A stretch of 64,000 bases of DNA from Mesobacillus boroniphilus. Its GTDB lineage: Bacteria > Bacillota > Bacilli > Bacillales > Cytobacillaceae. The translations under genes and the position numbers were made by a program. Location: positions 248,001 to 312,000 of the forward strand of contig NZ_QTKX01000002.1 of the NCBI RefSeq assembly GCF_018424685.1, read 5' to 3'. The notes beneath the pieces were generated by a model that was not told the DNA's origin, searched no databases, and saw only the letters and a program-made list of their open reading frames with translations. Below, piece by piece: positions 8,335-16,998 of this stretch (position 1 is the stretch's first letter; each line of letters starts with the position of its first letter).

Positions 8335-10002
8335 TTGGATACACAATTCTTGGTCTCATTATCTATTATTTTAGCTACATTTGCTTTGTATATCGGGATA
8401 GCGATTTACAATACGGCTAAGCAAACGTCTGACTTCTACGTTGCAAGCCGCGGCGTACCGCCAATTTTCAACGGGATGGCGATTGGCGCTGACTGGATGA
8501 GTGCCGCTTCCTTCATCGGTCTGGCGGGTACGATTATGCTGCTGGGCTATGATGGCCTCGCTTATATCATGGGCTGGACGGGCGGCTATTTGCTCCTGAC
8601 TTTCCTGCTTGCGCCACAGCTGCGGAAGTATGGGCGATACACGGTTCCTGAATTTATCGGCGACCGATACAACAGCCACACTGCGCGCGTCATTGCGGCG
8701 ATCTCAACGATCATCATCAGCTTCACCTATTCGATCGGGCAGCTTTCCGGTTCCGGTGTGGTAATCGGGCGACTGTTCGAAATCGATGCGAAGCTTGGCA
8801 CGATGATCGGTGTGGTTTTGATCGCAACATATGCTGCTTTCGGCGGTATGAAGGGAATCACCTGGACACAGGTTGCCCAGTATATCATATTGATCATTGC
8901 GTACTTGATTCCGGTTATTTTCATGTCATTGCAGCTTACGAACAGCGCGCTTCCGTGGCTTTCTTACGGTGAGCTGGTCGGAAAAATGGGTGAACTTGAC
9001 CGTGAACTAGGCATTTCTGAATACTTCGCACCATTCACGAACGGCACAAAGTGGCAGTTCCTTGCCCTGATGTTTACATTGATGGCCGGTACGGCGGGGC
9101 TTCCGCACGTAATCGTCCGCTTCTATACAGTTTCAACGATGAAAGCTGCTCGCTGGTCAGGTGCATGGGCACTTCTTTTCATCGGCTTGCTTTACCTGTC
9201 TGCTCCTGCGTATGCGGCGTTCTCGCGCTTCATCCTAATGACAAAGGTTGCCGGCAGCAAAATCAGCGAGCTTCCTGCCTGGACGAAATCCTGGGTCGAT
9301 ACTGGAAAGCTTCAAGTTGCCGACGGAAATGGCGATGGAATCCTTCAGTGGAGTGAATTGATCATCTCCAACGATATCGTCGTTATGGCGACACCTGAAA
9401 TCGCTAACCTTGGTGTTTTCGTCATCGGCCTTGTAGCGGCAGGCGCTATGGCTGCGGCCCTTTCTACAGCCGGGGGCTTGATGATTGCGATTTCTTCCGC
9501 TTTTGCACATGACATCTACTACCGTGTCATGAAGCCAAATGCTACGGAAAAAACCCGCCTGAATGTGGCGCGTATTTCAATTGTTGTTGCTACAGTATTT
9601 GCTGGTCTGGTTGCCCTGGATCCTCCAGGTGCCATCACGCAAATCGTTGCCTGGGCGTTTGCGCTCGCCAGTGGAACATTCTTCCCGGCACTGATCCTTG
9701 GTGTATGGTGGAAGCGTTCAAATTCTCAAGGTGTGATTGCAGGTATGCTCGTCGGTCTTGGAGTGACATTGGCATACATTTTCGCGGCAAAATATGGCGG
9801 CTTCACGATACTTGGCATCATTGACACCGGTGCTGGAGTATTCGGTGCATCGGCGGCGATTCTTGCAAACGTCATCGTTTCCCTTGCAACTCAGGCTCCA
9901 TCGCAAAAAATTCAGGAAGAAGTCCTCGACCTTCGCTATCCTGAACAGATGTCATATAAGAACGGTGAAGTTTGGATGAATGATGATGGAACAAAAGCTT
10001 AA
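8335..10002 (+). CDS. Sodium:solute symporter large subunit (VC_2705-type, SSS family)
   Basis: 555 residues, about 13 predicted membrane helices. SSS-family segments include SDFYVASRGVPPIFNGMAIGADWMSAASFIG near the start, GRYTVPEFIGDRY, and GTFFPALILGVWWKR. The TTG start is supported by AAGGGGGA 5-6 nt upstream. With the DUF4212 subunit it should import an organic anion, acetate or a related acid, using a sodium gradient; the substrate is not readable. An extended loop at about residues 310-350 contains DGNGDGILQWSE (D330 to E341), which fits a 12-residue EF-hand calcium loop. The regulator gene overlaps its 3' end by 23 nt. Confidence 0.88.
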   Translation: MDTQFLVSLSIILATFALYIGIAIYNTAKQTSDFYVASRGVPPIFNGMAIGADWMSAASFIGLAGTIMLLGYDGLAYIMGWTGGYLLLTFLLAPQLRKYGRYTVPEFIGDRYNSHTARVIAAISTIIISFTYSIGQLSGSGVVIGRLFEIDAKLGTMIGVVLIATYAAFGGMKGITWTQVAQYIILIIAYLIPVIFMSLQLTNSALPWLSYGELVGKMGELDRELGISEYFAPFTNGTKWQFLALMFTLMAGTAGLPHVIVRFYTVSTMKAARWSGAWALLFIGLLYLSAPAYAAFSRFILMTKVAGSKISELPAWTKSWVDTGKLQVADGNGDGILQWSELIISNDIVVMATPEIANLGVFVIGLVAAGAMAAALSTAGGLMIAISSAFAHDIYYRVMKPNATEKTRLNVARISIVVATVFAGLVALDPPGAITQIVAWAFALASGTFFPALILGVWWKRSNSQGVIAGMLVGLGVTLAYIFAAKYGGFTILGIIDTGAGVFGASAAILANVIVSLATQAPSQKIQEEVLDLRYPEQMSYKNGEVWMNDDGTKA

Positions 10003-11854
10003 TAAGGAAATCTGGAAGGCTGTGCAGTTCCATCCCCTGTTCCAGGGGGTGGATGAACGCACAGCCCTTTCCCTTGTCGAGGAATGTGAAGCTATCACTT
10101 ATGGAAGAAAAGAAATGATGCTCCAAGCGGACACACCACGCCAGGGGCTTTTGCTGATTTTACAGGGAATCGCCGAGGTGTTCGTGAAAAATGCCGCTGG
10201 GCAGGAAGAAGTTCTTGAGTGTATTCAAAAAGGTGAGATTGTGGGTTTCTCTAGTCTTGCAGATTTTCTCGGCCTTGCGAAAAAAACACAGACGACAGTT
10301 GAAGTAAGAGCAGTAGAAGATGTACAGGCACTGCTCATTCCATTTACTGTGCTTGCAAAAAGATGGGACGATCAAAACGTCCATGATTATTTATTGACCC
10401 AGGTATCAATCAGGCTGAAGGATGTCTATGGATCGCTTGCCGAGCAGGTAAAGATGGCGAAGGGGATCGGTGAGGGTGAGACGATATTAGCGAGAGTCCA
10501 GGATTTGATGTCGGATAAAATAGCATCCGTTGCCCCGGACGAGAGTATTCAGGAAGCTGCCCAAAGAATGGTTGAGGGTAAAACCAGCTCGGTGCTGGTG
10601 ATGGAGGGCGGCGATTTAAAAGGAATTATTACCGAAAGGGATATCGTTGGCCGGGTGGTGGCAAAGGGGTTATCGTTTGATAAGCCCTCCAGGCTGGTAA
10701 TGACGGAGAATCCAGTAACGATTTCCAGGTTAGCCTATTATTATGACGCTTTTTCAGAAATTCTCTTGAAGGGGATTAAACATCTTCCTGTGGTGGACGA
10801 CGGGAAGGTATCCGGAATTGTCACACTGACCGATTTGCTTCGGAAAAAGAATGACAGTGTAATGAGGACGATCAAGAAAATCGAGGGTGCAGATGAAGCG
10901 AGCCTGCCAGAGGTCAAAACAGCAATCTATGAAATTACCGATACACTGCTGCGAGACCGTGTTCCTGCTTTTGTTTTGCTTGATATTGTGACGAAACTAT
11001 ATGACAGGTTAATAGGAAGGGCGGTAGAGTTATCGATTGCGGCACTAGGGGCGCCTCCGGTTCCCTTTGCGTTCTATCTGATGGGTTCTGCAGGGCGCGG
11101 CGAGCAGTTCATGCTGACGGACCAGGATCATTTCCTTGTGTATGAGGAAACGAGAGAGCATGGCTACTTTGAAAAATTAGGTGCAGAGATCACTACAAGG
11201 CTCGAGGCAGCCGGCTATGCCCGCTGCAAGGGCTTGATGATGTCAAGTGAGGAGCATTGGCGTGGGACCGTGCTGCAGTGGCAGGAGCGCGTCAGGAAGT
11301 GGATGCTCCAATCCACGAATGAAAACCTTCTGCTGGCGCAAAACTTTTTTTCCTATCGATTCGCCGCTGGGAGCGAACAACTTAACGATGAATTCGAAAC
11401 AAAAATCACCGAACTTCTCGAACGCTCAAAAATCTTCCTTTATAGGATGGTCCAGGCCGAAAGGGAGCAGGAAATCCCGACCCTGGATGAACCAATCCGT
11501 GCATTGTTCAAGCTCGGCCGGAAGAGCATCGACATGAAAAAAGAAATCTTATTCCCCTTCCATCACAGCCTGCAGATTCTCTCGCTTTATTATGGAGGAA
11601 TCCCGGGAACACCACTTGAAAAAATCGCTAGATTAGAAGAGAAGGGTATCTTTACCGAAGGATTCACAGAGGACCTGAAAGAAGCCTTCAGCCACGTGCT
11701 AGACCTTTATATCAGGCAAAAATGGGGGAATTCCGGGGGATCCACCGTTCTATCTTTTGCAACAATGTCCACCAGGCAAAAAGACGAACTCATATTAAGC
11801 CTGCGAACACTCCGCGAACTCCAGGGAATGGTTTTTGCTAGATTCTCGGTATAA
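9980..11854 (+). CDS. cNMP-binding / CBS-pair / DUF294 nucleotidyltransferase-like regulator
   Basis: 624 residues. Order: cyclic-nucleotide-binding-like domain (about 20-130), two CBS domains (about 170-290; VMEGGDLKGIITERDIV and VVDDGKVSGIVTLTDLL), DUF294 nucleotidyltransferase-like domain (about 320-460), and the DUF294 C-terminal helical domain. The nucleotidyltransferase motif is intact: GSAGRGEQ (G369, S370) with D381 and D383 in LTDQDHF, as in GlnD-like enzymes. Proteins of this layout are encoded next to VC_2705-type symporters and probably regulate them in response to nucleotides. The start overlaps the symporter end, suggesting translational coupling; which of three consecutive ATGs is used is unclear. 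Confidence 0.85.
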   Translation: MMMEQKLNKEIWKAVQFHPLFQGVDERTALSLVEECEAITYGRKEMMLQADTPRQGLLLILQGIAEVFVKNAAGQEEVLECIQKGEIVGFSSLADFLGLAKKTQTTVEVRAVEDVQALLIPFTVLAKRWDDQNVHDYLLTQVSIRLKDVYGSLAEQVKMAKGIGEGETILARVQDLMSDKIASVAPDESIQEAAQRMVEGKTSSVLVMEGGDLKGIITERDIVGRVVAKGLSFDKPSRLVMTENPVTISRLAYYYDAFSEILLKGIKHLPVVDDGKVSGIVTLTDLLRKKNDSVMRTIKKIEGADEASLPEVKTAIYEITDTLLRDRVPAFVLLDIVTKLYDRLIGRAVELSIAALGAPPVPFAFYLMGSAGRGEQFMLTDQDHFLVYEETREHGYFEKLGAEITTRLEAAGYARCKGLMMSSEEHWRGTVLQWQERVRKWMLQSTNENLLLAQNFFSYRFAAGSEQLNDEFETKITELLERSKIFLYRMVQAEREQEIPTLDEPIRALFKLGRKSIDMKKEILFPFHHSLQILSLYYGGIPGTPLEKIARLEEKGIFTEGFTEDLKEAFSHVLDLYIRQKWGNSGGSTVLSFATMSTRQKDELILSLRTLRELQGMVFARFSV

Positions 11855-11888
11855 TGTGTTCCGGGAAGATTCGGGGGATGGATGGCAC

Positions 11889-11913
11889 CTTGCTACTAAA
11901 GATCACTAGCAAG
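11889..11913 (+). other. Hairpin in the gap before the exonuclease gene
   Basis: CTTGCTA / TAGCAAG pair around an 11-nt loop without a T tract. The rest of the 180-bp gap has no other recognisable signal. Confidence 0.35.
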
Positions 11914-12034
11914 TGAATTGAATAAATTGTGCGATGGCAGGCAATGCAGTAACTCACCCACTTGGCGGAAAACGTCACTGGTGTTGAGTTCGGCAAAATC
12001 TGAATGGTGACAGACACAGTGAAAGGAGGCTGGC

Positions 12035-12700
12035 ATGTTTTTTCAACGGAAGAATATTTCCTGCCCGCTTATGTACGAAAAGATTCCTTTATCGACTTTA
12101 ATCGATGATCTTACTTTTATTGTTTTCGACACGGAGACGACGGGATTCCAGGTGGCGACCACCGACCGGCTCATTGAAATTGGTGCGGTTCCGGTAAATA
12201 GGCTGAAGGTGATGGAAAATGACCGGTTTCAGACATATGTGAATCCTCAGCGACAAATTTCTCGGGAAATAATCGAGCTCACATCGATTACGAATGATAA
12301 AGTTTCGGGAGCGCCTGTGGCATCAGAGGCTATTCAAGACTTTTTTGACTACATTGAGTCACACGAGGCCGTATGCCTTGTCGGACACTATGTCGGCTTC
12401 GATCACCTCGTGCTGAAAAGCGAACTAAAGCGGGAGAAACTGGCGCTGAAAAAGCTGTTCACCATCGATACGCTGGACCTGATCGGCTTTATTGCCCCGT
12501 CCTACGATATGCGCGATCTTGAGCGATATGCAATGGCATTTGGCACGAGAATTTATGACCGACACAGTGCTATAGGGGACGCATTGACAACAGCGTATCT
12601 ATTCACCGAACTACTGCAGCAGTTCAAGGATCGGGGGCACTCCACATGGGGCGAGCTGATCAAAGCGACTGACAGCCAGATGCGGTCGATGCAGTTTTAG
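12035..12700 (+). CDS. DEDDh 3'-5' exonuclease, DnaQ/PolC-epsilon type
   Basis: 221 residues. All catalytic motifs are present: ExoI FDTETTGF (D32, E34), ExoII VGHYVGFDHLVL (D123), ExoIII RHSAIGDA (H177, D182), the DEDDh signature. It removes nucleotides from 3' ends in proofreading or nucleic acid turnover. The ATG start has AAAGGAGG upstream. It lies in the same direction as the CBS/DUF294 gene, 180 bp downstream. An exonuclease gene is often found in this position in symporter clusters of this kind, so it may belong to the operon, though a hairpin intervenes. Confidence 0.88.
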   Translation: MFFQRKNISCPLMYEKIPLSTLIDDLTFIVFDTETTGFQVATTDRLIEIGAVPVNRLKVMENDRFQTYVNPQRQISREIIELTSITNDKVSGAPVASEAIQDFFDYIESHEAVCLVGHYVGFDHLVLKSELKREKLALKKLFTIDTLDLIGFIAPSYDMRDLERYAMAFGTRIYDRHSAIGDALTTAYLFTELLQQFKDRGHSTWGELIKATDSQMRSMQF

Positions 12701-12803
12701 TGGGGTATTAGAGAGGTTTCATACGAGGCGTATCGGCCAGCGATATGTGACTTGGCGATTGTGCTTAAAACCATGTTTCAAGCGATATTTAAGGACGAAA
12801 GAA

Positions 12804-12832
12804 AGACCCGAGGCAAAAAGCCGCGGGTTTTC
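12804..12832. terminator. Terminator between convergent exonuclease and LysM genes
   Basis: ACCCG-AGGC pairs with GCC-GCGGGT around five A, followed by TTTTCC on the + strand and CTTTCTTTC on the - strand. It may serve both genes. Confidence 0.6.
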
Positions 12833-12837
12833 CGTCG

Positions 12838-13626
12838 TTATTGAATATTAATCAAAGCATCATTCTTAAAAGAAACAAGAACTCGCTGTCCCGCCAGCTC
12901 CTCATACTTCCGAGCTGCCTTATAGGAAACCTTCAAAGGAACCGCTTCACCGTCTGTCTCAAACTCAACGGTAAAATTATCCGCTGCCCCGGTAACAGTA
13001 GCTTCCATGATTTCAATTTCCCCTGGAATAACCAGCTGCTGGCCGATCAGCACCATGTCTTCCTTCAAACCGTTAGTTTGCTTTAATTCTTTCAGATTTA
13101 CATCAAAACGCTGGGAGATGTTGAACAGTGTGTCTCCAGCGTTAACTACATATATTCCTTCACTTGTATCGTAAATGTGAGTTGGTACCGACAGGGCCTG
13201 TCCAACATAAATGGAATCATTGACCAATTTATTTTCCTTTTTCAAATCTACAACGGTTACCCGGTATTTTTTCGCTAGGGAGTACAGGGTGTCTCCTTTT
13301 TTTACAATATAAATCCCCGCTTCAGTCTCCACGGGAACCTCAAGCTGCTGTCCAGCTTTAATAAAGTCTGAAGGCAGTGAGTTCACTTCCTGCAGCATTT
13401 CCACGGAGGTATCGAATTGCTTCGCCAGGCTGTATAAAGTATCTCCTTTTTTCACCGTATAAAAGGATCCGATCGCATCTGTATCCTTTTGGCCAATTCC
13501 AAACAGAAGCCCTGCTGCAACCGATCCGGCTACTGCTATGCCAATCAGTTCTTTATTTCGCTGCAATTGCATCTTGCGCTTTTGTTCTCTGATTCTCTGT
13601 TTTCTCGTTTGTCTGTAGGTAATCAA
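12838..13626 (-). CDS. Membrane-anchored protein with three LysM domains
   Basis: 262 residues from the TTG at 13626, chosen because GGGGGAG lies about 7 nt upstream; the frame is open further upstream but without a better start. A basic N-terminus (RQTRKQRIREQKRKMQ) precedes one membrane segment (VAGSVAAGLLFGIG). Three LysM repeats follow, each starting YxVxxGDTLYSLA or a close variant, then an 80-residue C-terminal domain. LysM domains bind N-acetylglucosamine in peptidoglycan, so the protein should tether membrane to wall. No catalytic domain is visible. It is divergent from spoIIID. Confidence 0.85.
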   Translation of the reverse strand: MITYRQTRKQRIREQKRKMQLQRNKELIGIAVAGSVAAGLLFGIGQKDTDAIGSFYTVKKGDTLYSLAKQFDTSVEMLQEVNSLPSDFIKAGQQLEVPVETEAGIYIVKKGDTLYSLAKKYRVTVVDLKKENKLVNDSIYVGQALSVPTHIYDTSEGIYVVNAGDTLFNISQRFDVNLKELKQTNGLKEDMVLIGQQLVIPGEIEIMEATVTGAADNFTVEFETDGEAVPLKVSYKAARKYEELAGQRVLVSFKNDALINIQ

Positions 13627-14021
13627 GTCGCTTCTCCCCCAATAAAAATAAACTCCTTTACAGAAATTCGATAAAAAACAGGTTTTTATGTACATAATAA
13701 TGGGTATATAGGAAAGTTTTTCTCCTCTAAAATAGTTGTATTTTTCAAAAAACTTTACAATACCTTGTCCCTATTGCTTTTTTCGTGCATATATCCTCAA
13801 CCAAGCTAATAAAATGTTACAAACCTGACAAAGAGAGTGTTTGAGGTGAGGAGTCGTTTGAACAATATGAGAATTCAGCCGGGGACATGATTAATCTTAG
13901 TAATATCCAGAAGGGTCAACCTTCTGCCGCAACGGAAAGTTTATTGCGGGATGCAGTATTGGCCGATAAAAGCGAGTCTCATTTCACACTTCTCACATCC
14001 AATTTAGGGAGGGCGAGTGGT
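13627..14021. other. Divergent intergenic region between the LysM gene and spoIIID
   Basis: The 395-bp gap should hold the spoIIID promoter (sigma-E in B. subtilis), but I cannot identify one with confidence. A hairpin CAGAAGG / CCTTCTG with a 5-nt loop lies at 13908-13926. The frame upstream of spoIIID is open back to 13887, but spoIIID homologues start at the GTG. Confidence 0.4.
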
Positions 14022-14294
14022 GTGCACGATTACATCAAAGAGAGAACAATCAAGATTGGAAAGTATATCGTGGAGACGAGAAAAACAGTTCGCGTCATAG
14101 CGAAGGAGTTTGGCGTATCCAAAAGTACAGTCCATAAAGACCTGACAGAAAGATTGCCTGAGATCAACCCTGACCTTGCCAATGAAGTAAAAGAAATTCT
14201 TGATTATCATAAATCAATCCGTCACCTGAGGGGTGGGGAAGCCACAAAGATGAAATACCGCAAAGAGGAAAGGGAAGAAGAGCCGGTTAAGTGA
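14022..14294 (+). CDS. spoIIID: Sporulation transcriptional regulator SpoIIID
   Basis: 90 residues, almost identical to the well-known B. subtilis protein from HDYIKERTIKIGKYIVETRK onward, with the helix-turn-helix VRVIAKEFGVSKSTVHKDL and the basic end. SpoIIID is a mother-cell DNA-binding protein that activates and represses many sigma-E genes and helps switch to sigma-K. The start is the GTG at 14022 with AGGGAGGG 8 nt upstream. mbl lies downstream, as in B. subtilis. Confidence 0.96.
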   Translation: MHDYIKERTIKIGKYIVETRKTVRVIAKEFGVSKSTVHKDLTERLPEINPDLANEVKEILDYHKSIRHLRGGEATKMKYRKEEREEEPVK

Positions 14295-14437
14295 AAAAAG
14301 TTTGAAACAAACAGATTGGAGGGACCGTAATTCAGCTGTGTGATCATTGCCAACATAAGAATGGAAAATGCCCAGCTTAGATCCAGAAAAGCCGGGCATC
14401 GCCACAGAAGGCGTGTATGATTCTGCTTTTATACATA

Positions 14438-14457
14438 GCGGAGGCTGCCGCCTTTTT
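14438..14457 (+). terminator. Probable terminator after spoIIID
   Basis: GCGG / CCGC with a 6-nt loop is followed by five T. The stem is short, so confidence is modest. An imperfect 10-bp inverted repeat at about 14368-14399 precedes it. Confidence 0.4.
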
Positions 14458-14787
14458 ATTATGGGGAAAAAGGGACAAGCCTTCATTCTTCGTTGTGAAA
14501 ATGTTCCAGGCCAATGTAGTCAGCCTCCATTGCTGACTTGGAAATTGGAAGAACTGACCAAAGCAAAATTCAACAAATTATATCAAATTTTTCATCATGC
14601 AGTTACTTATTTCCTATCATTGTGATAAAATAAACAATTAGGGTAGAATATGGTTCGCAGATTGCGGCAGCGTCTGTGTAATCTCGGACATCGTGATCTA
14701 TTTTTACATAGATGAGGCTTTTCGTCAGCAGAGATAACGAGGCTTAATCAGCCGCAGCCAGCCATTTGTCAAGGAGGAAAAAGCAAA
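14458..14787 (+). other. mbl leader and promoter region
   Basis: 330 bp with no convincing gene. It is AT-rich up to 14640. From 14640 to 14770 it is GC-richer, with short inverted repeats such as ATCTAT / ATAGAT around 14696-14713. AAGGAGG precedes mbl. No consensus promoter could be assigned with confidence. Confidence 0.35.
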
Positions 14788-15792
14788 ATGTTTGCAAGGG
14801 ATATCGGGATTGACCTTGGTACGGCCAATGTGTTGATCCATGTTAAAGGTCGAGGAATTGTTTTGAATGAACCGTCTGTTGTGGCGATCGATAAGAACAC
14901 TAACAAGGTTTTGGCTGTTGGGGAAGAGGCTCGCAAAATGGTTGGGCGTACACCTGGCAATATCGTAGCGATCCGTCCGTTGAAAGATGGAGTTATTGCT
15001 GATTTCGACGTTACGGAATCTATGCTTAAACATTTTATCAATAAATTGAATGTAAAGGGCTTTCTGTCCAAGCCGCGCATCCTGATTTGCTGTCCAACAA
15101 ACATCACGAGCGTTGAGCAGAAAGCAATCAGGGAAGCTGCTGAAAAGAGCGGCGGCAAGAAGGTTTACCTTGAAGAAGAGCCTAAGGTTGCGGCAATCGG
15201 CGCAGGCATGGATATTTTCCAGCCTAGCGGGAACATGGTTGTTGACATTGGCGGTGGAACGACTGATGTAGCGGTCCTATCAATGGGAGACATCGTTACA
15301 TCTCAATCGATTAAAATGGCTGGCGACAAGTTTGATGCTGAAATTTTAAATTATATTAAACGTGAATATAAGCTGTTAATCGGTGAGAGAACAGCTGAAA
15401 ATATCAAGATCCAAATCGGTACTGTTTTCCCGGGCAGCCGCAGCGAGGAAATGGAAATTCGCGGCCGTGATATGGTATCCGGTCTTCCACGCACAATTAC
15501 AGTGCGTTCTGAAGAAATTGAAAAAGCTTTGAGAGAATCAGTTGCAGTCATCGTCCAGGCGGCAAAAACAGTGCTGGAAAAGACTCCGCCTGAATTGTCC
15601 GCTGACATCATTGACCGAGGCGTCATCCTGACTGGCGGAGGAGCATTGCTTCACGGAATCGATCAGCTGATGCAGGAAGAATTGAAAGTGCCAGTATTGA
15701 TTGCCGATAACCCAATGGATTGTGTTGCAATCGGCACTGGTATTATGCTTGATAATATCGACCGTATCGCAGGTCGCCGCAGAATCGTCTAA
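14788..15792 (+). CDS. mbl: MreB-like actin homologue Mbl
   Basis: 334 residues, the length of Mbl. The actin-fold nucleotide motifs are clear: phosphate 1 loop IGIDLGTANVLIH (residues 7-19), phosphate 2 loop VVDIGGGTTDVAV, and the adenosine motif LTGGGALLHGID. Mbl forms membrane-bound filaments that guide lateral cell-wall synthesis in rod-shaped bacilli. The choice of Mbl over MreB or MreBH rests on its place between spoIIID and flhO, as in B. subtilis, and on FARDIGIDLGTANVLIH. AAGGAGG lies 9 nt before the ATG. Confidence 0.95.
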   Translation: MFARDIGIDLGTANVLIHVKGRGIVLNEPSVVAIDKNTNKVLAVGEEARKMVGRTPGNIVAIRPLKDGVIADFDVTESMLKHFINKLNVKGFLSKPRILICCPTNITSVEQKAIREAAEKSGGKKVYLEEEPKVAAIGAGMDIFQPSGNMVVDIGGGTTDVAVLSMGDIVTSQSIKMAGDKFDAEILNYIKREYKLLIGERTAENIKIQIGTVFPGSRSEEMEIRGRDMVSGLPRTITVRSEEIEKALRESVAVIVQAAKTVLEKTPPELSADIIDRGVILTGGGALLHGIDQLMQEELKVPVLIADNPMDCVAIGTGIMLDNIDRIAGRRRIV

Positions 15793-15797
15793 AATAA

Positions 15798-15847
15798 AAT
15801 CTGGAATTTCTTGGGTGTAAGTGCCGGGGGATTTCCAGATTTTTTTA
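15798..15847 (+). terminator. Rho-independent terminator after mbl
   Basis: AATCTGGAA and TTCCAGATT form a 9-bp stem closing a 26-nt loop, followed by a T tract. Confidence 0.75.
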
Positions 15848-15897
15848 CTTTTTACCCTTTTTTTCTGGAATAAAACCCAAAATCCTACATTTTCCTG

Positions 15898-15924
15898 CAA
15901 ATTTTTAATGTTTATTGCCGATAT
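15898..15924 (+). promoter_or_regulatory. Sigma-D (flagellar) promoter of flhO-flhP
   Basis: CAAA (15898-15901), exactly 15 nt, then GCCGATAT (15917-15924). The sigma-D consensus is TAAA-N15-GCCGATAT, so the -10 is perfect and the -35 differs at one base. flhO and flhP are sigma-D genes in B. subtilis. The site is about 195 bp before flhO because a dispersed repeat lies between them. Confidence 0.75.
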
Positions 15925-15984
15925 ATTTCTTATAATAGAAAGTAGTGAAAAAATTTCCTGTTATAGATTTTTGACTTAGATAAC

Positions 15985-16105
15985 TGTCTAGCTCCAGCGC
16001 CTAGCCCCTCGAGGTCGCTTCGGTCCGCCCAATGAAGTCAAAGAACGACTTCACTCGTCGGACCTCCAGCGCTTGTCGGGGCTGACCAAGGCGCTTGCGC
16101 TTTTC
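15985..16105. repeat. Dispersed intergenic repeat, copy 1 (flhO leader)
   Basis: Starts TGTCTAGCTCCAGCGCC and ends GGCGCTTGCGCTTTTC. It is built of nested inverted repeats: AGCGCC with GGCGCT outside, GGTCCG with CGGACC inside, and TGAAGTC with GACTTCA in the centre. A second, longer copy is at 39004. The element ends 5 bp before the flhO ribosome binding site. Similar sequences are common in Bacillaceae genomes (general knowledge, not checked here). Confidence 0.85.
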
Positions 16106-16120
16106 GTAAGAGGTGGAAAC

Positions 16121-16939
16121 ATGTTCAGAGGATTTTACACAGTAGCTTCCGGTATGCTTGCGCAGCAGCGCAGGACGGAAATGCTGACGAATAATATGTC
16201 CAATGCCAATACGCCAGGCTATAAGGCAGACCAGGCGGGAATGAGGGCGTTCCCGGATATGCTGCTCCAGCGATTTGACAAGCAGCAAATTCCGACGGAG
16301 AAAGGCCTGAATTTGCCGTTTGCCAAAGAAATTGGCACGATCAATACAGGTGTATACATGCAAGAAGCAATTCCGAAATTCATCCAGGGGGATTTGCGCG
16401 AAACTGCACGTAAGACGGATGTGGCATTGCTCGATATAAATATGCCCGAAAATGGTTCAGTATTTTTTACAGTGCGCAACATGGATGGTACAGTTCGTTA
16501 TACAAGGAATGGAAACTTCACGATTGATGCGCAGGGATATTTGACGACCGGCAGCGGCCACTATGTGCTGGATTCAGCAGGCCGGCAGATCCAGCTCTCG
16601 AGCGACCGTTTTACCGTCAATGAGGGCGGTGTCCTGACAGGAGAAAATGGAGAAAGCGCAACTCTTGGTGTTGCCTATGCAAACAATCCGCTGCGGATGA
16701 TAAAAGAAGGCGACGGACTTTTCCGTACAGAAGATGGCGGCGAGTTGCCGACTGCTTTTGGCACAGCTGGCGTTCAGTTCAGGACGCAACAGGGTTTCCT
16801 GGAGCAATCCAACGTCGATATCAGCAAGACGATGACCGACATGATGTCAGCTTATCGAGCTTTCGAAGCGAACCAAAAGATTCTTCAGGCTTATGATAAA
16901 AGCATGGAAAAGGCAGCGAACGAAATTGGACGGTTATAA
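16121..16939 (+). CDS. flhO: Flagellar basal-body rod protein FlhO
   Basis: 272 residues. The N-terminal MFRGFYTVASGMLAQQRRTE followed by NNMSNANTPGYKAD is the flagellar rod/hook signature (FlgF/FlgG group), and the C-terminal LEQSNVDISKTMTDMMSAYRAFEANQKI is the conserved helix that pairs with it. FlhO and FlhP form the rod through which the flagellar filament is attached. The ATG at 16121 is used, with AGAGGTGG 5 nt upstream; the frame upstream of it comes from the dispersed repeat. The sigma-D promoter lies about 195 bp upstream, and flhP follows after 59 bp. Confidence 0.93.
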   Translation: MFRGFYTVASGMLAQQRRTEMLTNNMSNANTPGYKADQAGMRAFPDMLLQRFDKQQIPTEKGLNLPFAKEIGTINTGVYMQEAIPKFIQGDLRETARKTDVALLDINMPENGSVFFTVRNMDGTVRYTRNGNFTIDAQGYLTTGSGHYVLDSAGRQIQLSSDRFTVNEGGVLTGENGESATLGVAYANNPLRMIKEGDGLFRTEDGGELPTAFGTAGVQFRTQQGFLEQSNVDISKTMTDMMSAYRAFEANQKILQAYDKSMEKAANEIGRL

Positions 16940-16998
16940 TCTGAATTTTGGACAAAAATATCCCGTGCCTGGCTCTGGCACGCATTGAGGTATAAAAT

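Noticed and set aside
13787..13823. A sigma-E-like promoter (GCATATAT ... GTTACAAA) upstream of spoIIID
   Set aside because: The spacer is 21 nt, too long for sigma-E, and the -10 element matches poorly.
14368..14625. An 85-codon frame between spoIIID and mbl
   Set aside because: No ribosome binding site, no recognisable domain, and it runs through the putative spoIIID terminator.
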